33,424 bases of DNA from an uncultured Clostridia bacterium (GCA_947175335.1 CAMWMF010000022.1:1-33424), one strand, 5' to 3'. Positions 1-7,712 are shown, counted from the first letter of the stretch. Translations and numbers: made by a program. Notes: generated from the letters alone by a model not told the origin.

Positions 1-9
1 GTAAAAGTG

Positions 10-38
10 TTGACATTACCTTCTCTACCGTGTATAAT
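10..38 (+). promoter_or_regulatory. Promoter of small RNA 1
   Basis: A perfect TTGACA -35 box at 10-15 and a perfect TATAAT -10 box at 33-38 are separated by 17 bases, the optimum for the housekeeping sigma factor. Transcription would start near 44-46, at the base of the long stem of the RNA that follows. No open reading frame follows on this strand, so the promoter appears to serve a noncoding RNA. Confidence 0.85.
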
Positions 39-43
39 ATTAT

Positions 44-117
44 TAGAGTCGTGATTGGTATTAAACCCTAGCAATTGTAGCTCGGCTGACACTGCCAAAT
101 CACGACTCTATTTTTTT
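44..117 (+). ncRNA. Orphan small RNA 1, about 70-75 nt, unidentified family
   Basis: The transcript predicted from the upstream promoter folds into one long stem: 44-56 pairs without mismatch with 98-110, and GG at 57-58 pairs with CC at 95-96 around one bulged A. The stem encloses a 36-base loop (59-94), and a run of seven T (111-117) follows at once, so the outer stem doubles as an intrinsic terminator. The internal loop is large for a plain terminator and could hold a binding or antisense region. The RNA converges on the end of the ribosomal operon. I do not recognise an Rfam family. Promoter and terminator are seen directly; noncoding function is inferred. Confidence 0.7.
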
Positions 118-127
118 ACAATCCAAC

Positions 128-159
128 AAAAAAATCCCGAACCGTTTGGTTTGGGATTT
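128..159 (-). terminator. Intrinsic terminator of the ribosomal operon
   Basis: An inverted repeat (132-143 with 148-159, one mismatch, four-base loop) is followed on the minus strand by a run of seven T, given by the A run at 128-134. It lies about 25 bases after the rplQ stop codon and ends the long minus-strand operon. Confidence 0.85.
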
Positions 160-184
160 GATTTGTTTTGCGATATTAAGTTAA

Positions 185-694
185 TTACACCAACTCGATA
201 AGCGCTTCTTCGGCGCCGTCGCCGCGGCGTGCGCCCAATTTGAGGACGCGGGTGTAGCCGCCTGCCGAGTTGTTGTCGTGGTTGCGCTGCGAGTAGCGGA
301 TAGCATACACGTTAAAGATTTTCTCGATAAGCGGGTGCTGGATATCCTCGGTGCGTGCGCGGAACGCAGGGCCGGTTTCGCCCGGCTTTTTGGTTTCGGG
401 CGGATCGTATACCATTGCCATAATCTTGCGACGCGCGGCAAGGCGTTTTTCGCCGTCAAGGATAACCTCGACGTTGACGGGCTTGCCCTTTTTGTCAACG
501 GTCTGCTTGACTTCCTTTTTAACGTCAAGCACGGTGTCGACGGCAAGCTGGATAACCTTGTCGGCAAGGCGCGAAACTTCTTTGGCACGCGCATAGGTGG
601 TGGTTATTTTTTCGTTCCACAACAGCGCGGTTACTTGGTTGCGCAAAAGCGCGGCGCGCTGGTCGGTAGGACGGGAAAGTTTTCTCTGTTCCAT
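185..694 (-). CDS. rplQ: 50S ribosomal protein L17, with internal insertion
   Basis: Large-subunit protein L17, last gene of the alpha operon. The N-terminal block (RKLSRPTDQRAALLRNQ) and the C-terminal GGYTRVLKLGARRGDGA block are typical L17. At 169 residues it is about 50 longer than the roughly 120-residue Bacillus protein; the excess lies at about residues 55-125, a charged segment replacing the short helix-linking region. The frame is open and both flanks are canonical, so this is a lineage-specific insertion and not a frameshift. The start is preceded by AAGGAG about 11 bases upstream. It is 18 bases after rpoA and is followed by the operon terminator. Confidence 0.95.
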   Translation of the reverse strand: MEQRKLSRPTDQRAALLRNQVTALLWNEKITTTYARAKEVSRLADKVIQLAVDTVLDVKKEVKQTVDKKGKPVNVEVILDGEKRLAARRKIMAMVYDPPETKKPGETGPAFRARTEDIQHPLIEKIFNVYAIRYSQRNHDNNSAGGYTRVLKLGARRGDGAEEALIELV

Positions 695-712
695 AGTGCG
701 ATAATCTCCTTA

Positions 713-1666
713 TTAGTCTTCCGATGCTTTAAGATCAAGTCCCAAGCCACGCAATTTGGCGATAACCTCGTCCAAAGACTTTCTGCCGAGGTTGCGGACT
801 TTGAGCATGTCCTCTTCGGTCTTGCGCGTGAGGTCGGCAACGGTGTGGATTCCGGCGCGCTTTAAGCAGTTGTAGCTGCGCACCGACAAGTCCATTTCCT
901 CGATGTTCATTTCCAGTACTTTTGCCTGACGGTCTTCCGAGCGCGACACAAGAATGTCCATGCCGGAAATCGTGTCGGACAGCGCGACAAACAGCTTGAC
1001 GTGATCCTCGAGCGCTTTTGCGGCAAGGCTGAGTACGTCCTTGGCGGAAAGCGAGCCGTCGGTCTTGACGTTGAGCGTGAGCTTGTCGTAGTCCATAGAC
1101 TGCCCTACGCGCGTCGGCTCTACCGAGTACGAAGCGAACTTGACGGGCGTGAATATGGCGTCAATCGGGATATAGCCGATTGGACGTGACGGATCTTTAA
1201 GCTCGTCCGCAACAACGTAGCCCCTGCCTTTGCCGACGTACAACGTCATGTCGAGCTTGGCGCCCTCGTCGAGCGTGCAAAGGTATAAGTCGGGGTTGAG
1301 AACGTCGATTTCGGGATCGACGTCTATATCTGCGGCGGTTACTGCGCCGGGCGTCGTCTTTTGGATATGCAATTCCTTGACGAGCGATTTATCGGTATAG
1401 TTAGCCTTTAAGTTGAGCGATTTAAGGTTAAGAATGATTTCGGTCACGTCTTCCTTAACGCCCTTGACGGTCGAGAATTCGTGGTCGACGCCTTCTATCA
1501 TTATGCCAATGACGGCGGCGCCGGGGAGGTTGGACATCAACACTCTACGAAGCGCATTGCCAAGCGTGTGGCCGTAGCCGCGGTCGAGCGGTTCTACGAC
1601 GAACTTGCCGGAGCGGTAGCTGTCGGTTTCCTCCATCGAGATTCTCGGCATTTCAATTTCCATCAT
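713..1666 (-). CDS. rpoA: DNA-directed RNA polymerase alpha subunit
   Basis: Alpha subunit, 317 residues, the normal length. Residues 1 to about 230 form the dimerisation domain that nucleates core polymerase assembly (GYGHTLGNALRRVLMSNLPG and following). After a linker, residues about 255-312 form the C-terminal domain (SYNCLKRAGIHTVADL and the helix-hairpin-helix NLGRKSLDEV) that contacts UP elements and activators. The first of two adjacent ATG codons is chosen because AAGGAG lies 9 bases upstream. It sits between rpsD and rplQ, the standard Bacillota arrangement. Confidence 0.97.
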   Translation of the reverse strand: MMEIEMPRISMEETDSYRSGKFVVEPLDRGYGHTLGNALRRVLMSNLPGAAVIGIMIEGVDHEFSTVKGVKEDVTEIILNLKSLNLKANYTDKSLVKELHIQKTTPGAVTAADIDVDPEIDVLNPDLYLCTLDEGAKLDMTLYVGKGRGYVVADELKDPSRPIGYIPIDAIFTPVKFASYSVEPTRVGQSMDYDKLTLNVKTDGSLSAKDVLSLAAKALEDHVKLFVALSDTISGMDILVSRSEDRQAKVLEMNIEEMDLSVRSYNCLKRAGIHTVADLTRKTEEDMLKVRNLGRKSLDEVIAKLRGLGLDLKASED

Positions 1667-1682
1667 GTCCTGATACTCCTTA

Positions 1683-2303
1683 TTACTTGGAATACAACTC
1701 GACGATGAGCTGCTCGTTGATAGTGAGATCTACGTCTTCGCGTTTGGGATTGTCAACAACCTTGCCGACAAAGCTTTCGGTGTTAAACGTGACCCACTTG
1801 GGCATTTTGACTTCGGCGCCGCGAAGCTCTTTGAACAAATTATTGTCGCGGCTGGTTTCCTTAATGGTAATCTCGTCGCCCAGCTTGATTTGGTAGGACG
1901 GAATGTCTACGCGCTTGCCGTTGACAAGGATGTGGCCATGATTGACTATCTGGCGGCACATTTTGCGCGAAGCGCCGATACCCATGCGGTATACGACGTT
2001 GTCCAAACGCTTTTCGAGCATAGCGAGCATGTTCTCGCCGGTAACGCCCTTTTGCGCGACAGCCTTTTCGTAGTATTCTCTGAACTGCTTTTCAAGCACG
2101 CCGTAAATACGTTTAACCTTTTGCTTTTCGCGGAGCTGCATGTTGTACTCGCTGTTTTTGCGGCGAGCCATTGCGTGCGCGCCCGGGGGAACGGGACGAC
2201 GATCCATAGCGCATTTTTTGGATTGGCAGCGATCGCCTTTGAGGAAAAGCTTCATGCCCTCGCGGCGGCATTGTCTGCAATCAGCACAAATATTTCTTGC
2301 CAT
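1683..2303 (-). CDS. rpsD: 30S ribosomal protein S4 (zinc-binding form)
   Basis: Primary 16S rRNA-binding protein that nucleates the 5' domain of the small subunit. Length is 206 residues. Cysteines 9, 12, 26 and 31 form the zinc site of the C+ S4 type. A C-terminal S4 RNA-binding domain begins near residue 95 (MLEKRLDNVVYRMGIGASR). A GGAGAG ribosome binding site precedes the ATG. In many bacteria S4 represses its own operon; no pseudoknot target was verified here. Confidence 0.97.
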   Translation of the reverse strand: MARNICADCRQCRREGMKLFLKGDRCQSKKCAMDRRPVPPGAHAMARRKNSEYNMQLREKQKVKRIYGVLEKQFREYYEKAVAQKGVTGENMLAMLEKRLDNVVYRMGIGASRKMCRQIVNHGHILVNGKRVDIPSYQIKLGDEITIKETSRDNNLFKELRGAEVKMPKWVTFNTESFVGKVVDNPKREDVDLTINEQLIVELYSK

Positions 2304-2315
2304 AATTTACTCTCC

Positions 2316-2705
2316 TTACACTCTGCGACGTTTGGGCGGTCTGCAACCGTTGTGCGGAATAGGCGACACGTCGTTGATTTCCGTGACCTGCAAGCCTACT
2401 ACTTCCATGGCGCGGATGGCCGATTCTCTGCCGGAGCCGGGGCCTTTTACGAACACCTTGACCGAGCGCAAGCCGTGCTCCATAGCACGACGCGCGGCTT
2501 CCTCCGCCGCCATTTGCGCCGCGTACGGCGTGGACTTACGCGAACCGCGGAATTTGAGCGCGCCCGCCGAGCAAGCGGCGATAGCGTTGCCGTCCTCGTC
2601 CGTAACAGTCACTATCGTGTTGTTGAACGAAGCGTGAATGTGCACGCAACCTTTGTCGATATTTTTCGTTACCCTCTTTTTGGTAGCGGTTTTCTTGACT
2701 GCCAT
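2316..2705 (-). CDS. rpsK: 30S ribosomal protein S11
   Basis: Small-subunit platform protein contacting the 690 loop of 16S rRNA near the E site. The 129 residues include the conserved [28 protein letters not shown] and C-terminal [15 protein letters not shown] segments. It starts with ATG after a GAAGGAGAG site and lies between rpsM (3-base gap) and rpsD (12-base gap), so it is translated as part of the alpha operon. Confidence 0.97.
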   Translation of the reverse strand: MAVKKTATKKRVTKNIDKGCVHIHASFNNTIVTVTDEDGNAIAACSAGALKFRGSRKSTPYAAQMAAEEAARRAMEHGLRSVKVFVKGPGSGRESAIRAMEVVGLQVTEINDVSPIPHNGCRPPKRRRV

Positions 2706-2708
2706 GCG

Positions 2709-3086
2709 TTATCTCTCCTTCTTCTTGCTGCGAGAAACAGTGCGTTTGGGTCCCTTGCGGGTACGCGCGTTCTGCTTGGTGTTTTGACCGCGAACGGGCA
2801 AATTTTTACGATGCCGTACGCCACGGTAGCAACCTATATCTTTAAGGCGCTTAATATTGAGTTCGACCTCGCGGTGAAGATCGCCTTCCGTCTTGATATT
2901 TTTGTCGATATAAGTACGGAGCGCGTTTTCCTGATCGCCGGTCAAGTCTTTTACACGAACGTCGGGGCTGATGCCCGTCGCTTGAAGAATTTTGTTTGCC
3001 GTGGGACGACCGATACCGTAAATATAGGTAAGTCCTATCTCGATACGTTTTTCCTTGGGCAAATCAATACCTGCTATTCTTGCCAC
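2709..3086 (-). CDS. rpsM: 30S ribosomal protein S13 (GTG start)
   Basis: Head protein of the 30S subunit that contacts P-site tRNA and bridges to L5. The 125 residues show [26 protein letters not shown] at the N-terminus (helix-two-turn-helix) and a basic C-terminal tail ([14 protein letters not shown]). The start is a GTG at 3084-3086 preceded by AAGGAG. It follows a long gap (3087-3447) holding a heptamer array and a structured repeat element, the most likely place for an internal promoter or processing site separating the spc and alpha parts. Confidence 0.96.
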   Translation of the reverse strand: MARIAGIDLPKEKRIEIGLTYIYGIGRPTANKILQATGISPDVRVKDLTGDQENALRTYIDKNIKTEGDLHREVELNIKRLKDIGCYRGVRHRKNLPVRGQNTKQNARTRKGPKRTVSRSKKKER

Positions 3087-3190
3087 TTTTGAAACTCCTT
3101 AATGGTTTTTTAATTGATAGATATAAATAGCGCTCTTTCGGCTTGCGTGTGGAATGTCGCGCTCACCGTAGATACGGTTATTTTCGATTT

Positions 3191-3224
3191 AATTCGGAAT
3201 TCGGAATTATGAATTCGGAATTAT
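3191..3224 (-). repeat. Heptamer array H1
   Basis: On the plus strand the array reads AATTCGG, AATTCGG, AATTATG, AATTCGG, AATTAT: four tandem 7-base units and a partial fifth. The same pattern recurs at 3581-3614 and, inverted, at 5642-5673 and 21779-21810; variants lie at 5522-5554 and 7713-7746. Here it separates structured element A from the rpsM leader. Confidence 0.9.
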
Positions 3225-3225
3225 C

Positions 3226-3447
3226 GTTGTTAAGACTTCGCCTTTTTAAATGTGCTTATTTGCCGCGAGCACACCGCATATACGTGCTCAACATACCGCT
3301 TCAATATTACAGAACGTATGTGAGAGTGCGGAGATGCGAGTTAGACGGACAGCTGGCGCCGAGGCGCGACGGGAGTTTAGACCCACCTAAATGACCGAGC
3401 GCCGAGAAGCACGCAGTCCGTATAACGACGCATATACGTGCTCGAAC
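3226..3447 (-). repeat. Structured intergenic element, copy A
   Basis: This stretch begins at the rpmJ stop codon and ends at heptamer array H1. It aligns end to end with copy B (7747-7931). Shared plus-strand blocks, in order, are a 28-base block around TTTTTAAATGTGC and TTGCCGCGA, GCGGAG, AGACGG, CGCGACGGG, TAGACCCACCTA, ACC-AGCG and CCGTAT. The hairpin at 3375-3392 has stem GTTTAG/CTAAAT and loop ACCCAC; in copy B the stem is changed on both sides while the loop is identical. The 15-base sequence CGCATATACGTGCTC occurs twice within copy A. No convincing coding frame is present. It could be a mobile-element relic or an RNA acting in the operon transcript. Confidence 0.7.
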
Positions 3448-3564
3448 TTAGCCTTGGCGTTGCTTATGGCTGGGGTTCTTGCTGCAAATTACCATAACCT
3501 TGCCGTGACGGCGAATGACTTTGCACTTGTCGCACATGGGTTTTACGGACGATCTTACTTTCAT
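3448..3564 (-). CDS. rpmJ: 50S ribosomal protein L36 (zinc-binding form)
   Basis: Very short large-subunit protein of 38 residues. It starts [20 protein letters not shown] and carries the zinc ligands Cys11, Cys14, Cys27 and His33 of the C+ form. A strong AAAAAGGAG site lies 8-10 bases before the ATG and directly abuts heptamer array H2. Its position between infA and rpsM is the standard Bacillota order. Confidence 0.96.
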   Translation of the reverse strand: MKVRSSVKPMCDKCKVIRRHGKVMVICSKNPSHKQRQG

Positions 3565-3580
3565 GATGTTCTCCTTTTTC

Positions 3581-3614
3581 AATTCGGAATTCGGAATTAT
3601 GAATTCGGAATTAT
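3581..3614 (-). repeat. Heptamer array H2
   Basis: Identical in pattern and orientation to H1 (AATTCGG twice, AATTATG, AATTCGG, AATTAT). It lies in the infA-rpmJ gap and ends directly next to the rpmJ ribosome binding site, so the array forms part of the translated operon's untranslated spacer. Confidence 0.9.
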
Positions 3615-3647
3615 AATGGTTGGTTAATTGTGAATAGTTGTTGTTGC

Positions 3648-3869
3648 CTACGATTTGCTTCTGAACGTAATGATACCTTTGGTTATATCATACGGGGAAA
3701 TGGCAACCTTGACTCTGTCGCCCAGCAGTACCTTGATGTAATTGACCCGCATCTTGCCCGCAATCGTGCACATTACCATTGCGCCGTTGTCGAGCTTGAC
3801 CTTGAACTTGGTACCGGGCAGACATTCCTCTACGGTGCCTTCCGTTTCGATATTATCACTTCTCGGCAT
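3648..3869 (-). CDS. infA: Translation initiation factor IF-1
   Basis: IF-1 occupies the 30S A site during initiation and assists IF-2 and IF-3. The 73-residue protein is a single OB-fold with recognisable IF-1 blocks ([49 protein letters not shown]). An AGGAGG site lies 5 bases before the ATG. Its start overlaps the end of the upstream KOW-protein gene by 14 bases, which suggests translational coupling. Confidence 0.97.
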   Translation of the reverse strand: MPRSDNIETEGTVEECLPGTKFKVKLDNGAMVMCTIAGKMRVNYIKVLLGDRVKVAISPYDITKGIITFRSKS

Positions 3870-4110
3870 ACAACCTCCTATCCTTAATAAATTGTTTTAT
3901 ACGCTTTTTAAGCGCTGCGTTTGTCGGGATTTCTATGCCGCTTTGATCGGCTACCCGTAAATGCCTTTTACGTTTAAGCTTGGGGTTTTCCATTCCCCGC
4001 GAAATGCCGTCGGCTATCAGCACGAAGTTTTCGCCTGCCTGCGCGACTACTACGAACGGCTTGCCCGTATCATGCCCCGCAAGGCTTATTACAATATCGC
4101 CGATTTCCAT
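3856..4110 (-). CDS. KOW-domain RNA-binding protein (L14e/L6e/L27e-like)
   Basis: An 84-residue protein with an N-terminal KOW-type motif ([22 protein letters not shown]), followed by a basic segment ([12 protein letters not shown]) and a lysine/arginine-rich C-terminus. Short proteins of this kind, related to archaeal/eukaryotic L14e, are commonly encoded between map and infA in Clostridia; their exact role is not established, though location and fold suggest ribosome or rRNA binding. Start: ATG after AAAAAGGAG. It overlaps infA by 14 bases and follows map after 30 bases. Confidence 0.88.
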   Translation of the reverse strand: MEIGDIVISLAGHDTGKPFVVVAQAGENFVLIADGISRGMENPKLKRKRHLRVADQSGIEIPTNAALKKRIKQFIKDRRLYAEK

Positions 4111-4140
4111 TTTGTAACGCGCTCCTTTTTCAAGTATCCG

Positions 4141-4887
4141 TCACAGCGTAAGGATTTCGGGCGGCTCACCGTCACCGTTAATGATGATGGTGTTTTCGTA
4201 GTGCGCCGCGCGGCTTCCGTCAAAGGTCTTGACCGTCCAGCCGTCGCGCTCTATCCTGACGCGCCAACCGCCTGCCGTAATCATCGGCTCTACGCAGATG
4301 CACATACCCGCTTTGAGCGGTGCGCCCGTGCCGTGCTTGCCGAAGTTGGGAACCTCGGGCGGCTCGTGCATTTTGTGCCCGATGCCGTGACCGGTCAGGT
4401 CGCGCACAACGCCGCAGCCGTTAAGCTCGGTGTAAAGCTGAACCGCGGAGGATATATCCCCCACTCTGCATCCCGCTTTGGCATACTCGATACCCGCGAA
4501 GAATGCGTCCTTGGCTACTTGGATAAGCCTGCGGTCGGCTTCCGAAACGTTGCCTACGGCAAAAGTCCTTGCCGCGTCGCCTTGATATCCGTTTAAAAGT
4601 GCGGTAATGTCCACAGACACTATGTCGCCGTCCTTGACCGTCAGTAGCGACGGTATTCCGTGGACGACCACGTCGTTGACCGATATGCACGAGGCGTTGG
4701 GGTAGCCGTGGAAGCCCTTGCTGGACGGCGTTGCGCCGTAGCTCCGTATGACTTCCTCGACGACCGCGTCGATTTCCAACGTTGTTACGCCGACCTTGAT
4801 AAACTTTTCCGCCGCGTCGAGCGCCGCTTTTACTACGCGGCTTGCCGCGCGCATGCCCTCTCGCTCTTTATCGGACTTGACTATCAT
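4141..4887 (-). CDS. map: Methionine aminopeptidase, type I
   Basis: Removes the initiator methionine from nascent proteins with small second residues. The 248-residue pita-bread-fold enzyme retains the catalytic set: His76 (VVHGIP), metal ligands Asp93, Asp104, His167 (GHGIG), Glu200 (VEPM) and Glu231 (HYENT), and His174. It has no N-terminal SH3-binding zinc extension, so it is the short bacterial type Ia. The ATG overlaps the adk stop as ATGA, a typical coupled junction. Confidence 0.97.
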   Translation of the reverse strand: MIVKSDKEREGMRAASRVVKAALDAAEKFIKVGVTTLEIDAVVEEVIRSYGATPSSKGFHGYPNASCISVNDVVVHGIPSLLTVKDGDIVSVDITALLNGYQGDAARTFAVGNVSEADRRLIQVAKDAFFAGIEYAKAGCRVGDISSAVQLYTELNGCGVVRDLTGHGIGHKMHEPPEVPNFGKHGTGAPLKAGMCICVEPMITAGGWRVRIERDGWTVKTFDGSRAAHYENTIIINGDGEPPEILTL

Positions 4888-5501
4888 TTAAGCGCTGCCT
4901 CGATAGCTTGGTTGACTTGCTCTATCGACTGCATACCGTCGATGTTTTTGAGCAGTCCTTTGTTGTTGTAGTAATCCACAAGCGGAGCGGTGTTCTGTTC
5001 ATAAACCTTTAAGCGGTTTTCCACAACCTCGCGCTTGTCGTCGTCGCGGATGACCAGCTTGTCGCCGCACGCCTTGCAGATTCCGTCCGGCGCGTCCTGC
5101 GCGCTGGTGGTGTATCCGCATTTAAGGCATACCCTGCGGCTTGCCATGCGGTCGGCCAACTTGTTAAGGTCGGTTACAAGGTTGAGTGCTACGTCGATTG
5201 TCGTAATGCCGCCGAGCGCGTCCGCCTGAGCCTTTGTGCGCGGGAAGCCGTCCAAAAGGAAGCCCTTTGCGCAATCCGCTTGCTCTATCCTGTTCTTTAA
5301 CAGCGCGATAACCAGCTCGTCGGGAACAAGCTTGCCCGCGTCCATAAACGCTTTGGCTTGCTTGCCAAGGTCGGTGCCGTCCGCTATGTTTTTGCGGAGC
5401 AGGTCGCCCGTCGAAATATGCGGTATGTCGTGCGTCTTGCAAATGAGCGCCGCTTGCGTGCCTTTGCCGCTGCCCGGCGCACCCATGATTATGAGATTCA
5501 T
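4884..5501 (-). CDS. adk: Adenylate kinase (zinc-LID form)
   Basis: Catalyses AMP + ATP to 2 ADP. The 205 residues include the P-loop GAPGSGKGT (7-15), the AMP-binding STGDLLR segment (30-36), the DGFPRT motif (84-89), and a LID domain with four cysteines (125, 128, 142, 145) positioned to bind structural zinc, as in many Gram-positive enzymes. It is coupled to map by a 4-base ATGA overlap and separated from secY by a 170-base insert containing two inverted heptamer arrays. Confidence 0.97.
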   Translation of the reverse strand: MNLIIMGAPGSGKGTQAALICKTHDIPHISTGDLLRKNIADGTDLGKQAKAFMDAGKLVPDELVIALLKNRIEQADCAKGFLLDGFPRTKAQADALGGITTIDVALNLVTDLNKLADRMASRRVCLKCGYTTSAQDAPDGICKACGDKLVIRDDDKREVVENRLKVYEQNTAPLVDYYNNKGLLKNIDGMQSIEQVNQAIEAALK

Positions 5502-5521
5502 TTGATACCTCGTTGACAGTC

Positions 5522-5673
5522 AATTCGGAATTCGGAATGCGGAATTCGGAATTAGTGTTGGTTGTAGTCGTAAGTTGTATTATATTTGCTTGTCTAAATG
5601 TGCTTTAAAGAATTCAATAAGGGCACGAAGCGCAGTCCTTCAATTCCGAATTCATAATTCCGAATTCCGAATT
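5522..5673 (-). repeat. Short element C bounded by inverted heptamer arrays
   Basis: Heptamer arrays face each other at 5522-5554 (H3, with one AATGCGG variant unit) and 5642-5673 (H4, inverted), enclosing 87 bases. The interior shares only the end sequences of copies A and B: TAAATGTGCTT near 5595 and GCGCAGTCC near 5630. It looks like an internally deleted copy whose arrays form terminal inverted repeats, like a miniature inverted-repeat element. The H4 edge supplies bases of the secY TAA stop codon (5672-5674). No coding capacity is seen. Confidence 0.75.
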
Positions 5674-6973
5674 ATTTAAGGAATCCTTTGTATTGCTTCA
5701 TCATCAACTGGCTTTGCAGCTGCTTTTCGAATTCCAGTGCGACCGAAACTACGATTAGCATACCCGTTGCCGAAAACGCGTTGACGAGCGATGACGTTTG
5801 TCCAAGCACCGCGGCGAATACGACCGACGGCACAAGCGCGATAAACGCGAGGAATATAGCGCCGAACAATGTGAGCCGCTTGGAAATCCTGCTGAGGTAT
5901 TCCGTCGTCGGCCTGCCCGGGCGAATGCCGTTGATAAAGCCGCCGTACTGCTGAATGTTGCGCGAAATGTCTTCGGGGTTGAACTCGATACCGGCATAAA
6001 AGTACGAGAAGCCGAGTATGAGCAACGCGACAAGCACCGAGTAAGCGATAGAGCCCGCGCCGAGGTAGGTCATCCACCAAATATAGAACGAGCTGGTGGG
6101 TGCTACAAGCTGAGCTATCATTTGCGGGAAGGTGATAAGCGCCGTCGAGAAGATGATAGGCATAACACCGCTTGCGTTGACCTTGATGGGAATGAACGTG
6201 CTTTGTCCGCCGTACTGCTTTCTGCCCTTGATCTGTTTGGCGTACTGTACGGGAACACGACGTTCGGCGCCGTCAATGAAGACTATGAGCAAGAATACCG
6301 CAACGACCATGATGACAAATCCGACAAGCTGCCAGATAGCCATTTCGTCGCCGCCGACCGAGCTTTGAATAGTCGCAACGATGCTGTGACCTGCCGTAGC
6401 GATAATACCGACAAAAATCAAAAGGCTTATGCCGTTGCCGATACCGTAGTCGGTTATGCGCTCGCCCAGCCACATAGTGAGCATAGAGCCCATTACCATG
6501 ATGACCGCTACGAATATACCGATAATCCAGCCTTGGGTCATAGGTCCGAACACTGTGTCGGACAACGCGCCCGCACGCACGTACGACACGGTAACTGCCG
6601 CCGCTTGCGCTACGGCAAGCGCCAATGTGATATAGCGCGTGACTTGCGTGATTTTCTTTTTACCTTCGTCACCCTGCTTTTGCCATTCTTGCAAGCGCGG
6701 TATGGCGACTGTGAGTAGCTGCAATATAATGGAAGCGTTGATGTACGGCGTAATACCTATTGCAAACAACGCACCGTTACTTAGAGCGCTACCCGTAATG
6801 CCGTTGAGCAAGCCCAACAATCCGTCCGCGGAGTTGCCGGAGTAAGCCAACGGATTAATGCCGGGGATAGGAACCCAACACCCCAGCCTATATATAAAGA
6901 GCAGTGCGAGCGTGATTAAAATCTTACGCCGCACGTCTTTATTTTTGAAAGCGTTTTTTAGCGTTTCAAACAT
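5672..6973 (-). CDS. secY: Preprotein translocase subunit SecY
   Basis: Central channel of the SecYEG translocon in the inner membrane. At 433 residues it has the normal length and about ten hydrophobic segments, the first at about residues 17-33. Family signatures include LGCWVPIPGINP, the GIGNGISLLIF segment, the cytoplasmic RRVPVQYAK loop, and the C-terminal LQSQLMMKQYKGFLK. The ATG overlaps the rplO stop by one base (TAATG). Confidence 0.98.
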   Translation of the reverse strand: MFETLKNAFKNKDVRRKILITLALLFIYRLGCWVPIPGINPLAYSGNSADGLLGLLNGITGSALSNGALFAIGITPYINASIILQLLTVAIPRLQEWQKQGDEGKKKITQVTRYITLALAVAQAAAVTVSYVRAGALSDTVFGPMTQGWIIGIFVAVIMVMGSMLTMWLGERITDYGIGNGISLLIFVGIIATAGHSIVATIQSSVGGDEMAIWQLVGFVIMVVAVFLLIVFIDGAERRVPVQYAKQIKGRKQYGGQSTFIPIKVNASGVMPIIFSTALITFPQMIAQLVAPTSSFYIWWMTYLGAGSIAYSVLVALLILGFSYFYAGIEFNPEDISRNIQQYGGFINGIRPGRPTTEYLSRISKRLTLFGAIFLAFIALVPSVVFAAVLGQTSSLVNAFSATGMLIVVSVALEFEKQLQSQLMMKQYKGFLK

Positions 6974-7416
6974 TAGATGACCTCGACAGTGCCGCCCGCT
7001 TTTTCGATCTTTTCTTTTGCGGAAGCCGTAAACTTAGCCGCTTTGACGGTAAGCTTTTTGGTGAGTTCGCCGTCGCCCAAAACTTTGAGTCCGTAGGCTT
7101 CGACCTTTTTGACGACGCCCGCTTCGACCAAAAGCATGAGATCGACAACAGTGCCGTCGTCAAACATGTTCAGTTTGTCGATGTTGATGACACTGAATTC
7201 CTTTTGGAACTTGTTGTTGAATCCGCGCTTGGGAAGACGACGCATAAGCGTGATCTGTCCGCCCTCGAATCCGGGACGAACGCCGCCGCCGCTGCGCGCC
7301 CACTGTCCTTTATGACCCTTGCCCGACGTCTTGCCTAAGCCCGAGCCTATTCCGCGACCCAAACGCTTGGCTTTGGTGCGCGAGCCGTCTGCCGGCATAA
7401 GTGCGTGCATTTTCAT
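6973..7416 (-). CDS. rplO: 50S ribosomal protein L15
   Basis: Late-assembly large-subunit protein. The 147 residues show the glycine/arginine-rich N-terminal extension of L15 ([21 protein letters not shown], then [10 protein letters not shown]) and a globular C-terminal half. It follows rpmD by 70 bases; that gap holds only the ribosome binding site and unremarkable sequence. It is coupled to secY by a one-base overlap. Confidence 0.97.
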   Translation of the reverse strand: MKMHALMPADGSRTKAKRLGRGIGSGLGKTSGKGHKGQWARSGGGVRPGFEGGQITLMRRLPKRGFNNKFQKEFSVINIDKLNMFDDGTVVDLMLLVEAGVVKKVEAYGLKVLGDGELTKKLTVKAAKFTASAKEKIEKAGGTVEVI

Positions 7417-7486
7417 GATTTAAGTCTCCTTTTCTAATGGTACCCGACCGAATGCTTCGCCGCGAGGACGAAATTACAGTCAAGCC

Positions 7487-7684
7487 TTATGCCTCGGTAA
7501 CCGTCACGAGGTGACATACCGTGCGAATCATTCCGCGCATTGCGGGAGTGTCCTCCACAACAACGGACTGATGAAGTTTTTTAAGTCCGAGCGCCTCGAC
7601 CGTGCGCTGTTGCTTAACCAAACGTCCCGCCGTGCTTTTTACCAGCGTTACCGTCAGTTTCTTGTTTTCGGTTTTCTTTGCCAT
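7487..7684 (-). CDS. rpmD: 50S ribosomal protein L30
   Basis: Small large-subunit protein present only in some bacteria; 65 residues, slightly longer than the usual 59-60 because of a basic N-terminus (MAKKTENKK). The core [22 protein letters not shown] and the [10 protein letters not shown] segment fit L30. Start: ATG after TAGGAG. It follows array H5 and structured element B, which separate it from rpsE. Confidence 0.94.
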   Translation of the reverse strand: MAKKTENKKLTVTLVKSTAGRLVKQQRTVEALGLKKLHQSVVVEDTPAMRGMIRTVCHLVTVTEA

Positions 7685-7712
7685 AATGTACTCCTATTCG
7701 AGCGCATCGCTC

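Noticed and set aside
1890-3092. 400-codon plus-strand open frame across rpsD, rpsK and rpsM
   Set aside because: It lies antisense to three certain ribosomal genes and its product resembles no protein family; the long frame comes from biased codon use on the opposite strand. The same applies to plus-strand frames at 7773-8891, 9204-10700 and 10888-11940.
3143-3394. 83-codon plus-strand open frame over the heptamer array and element A
   Set aside because: It is composed entirely of repeat sequence; the corresponding frame in copy B has different phase and sequence, so coding is not conserved while structure is.
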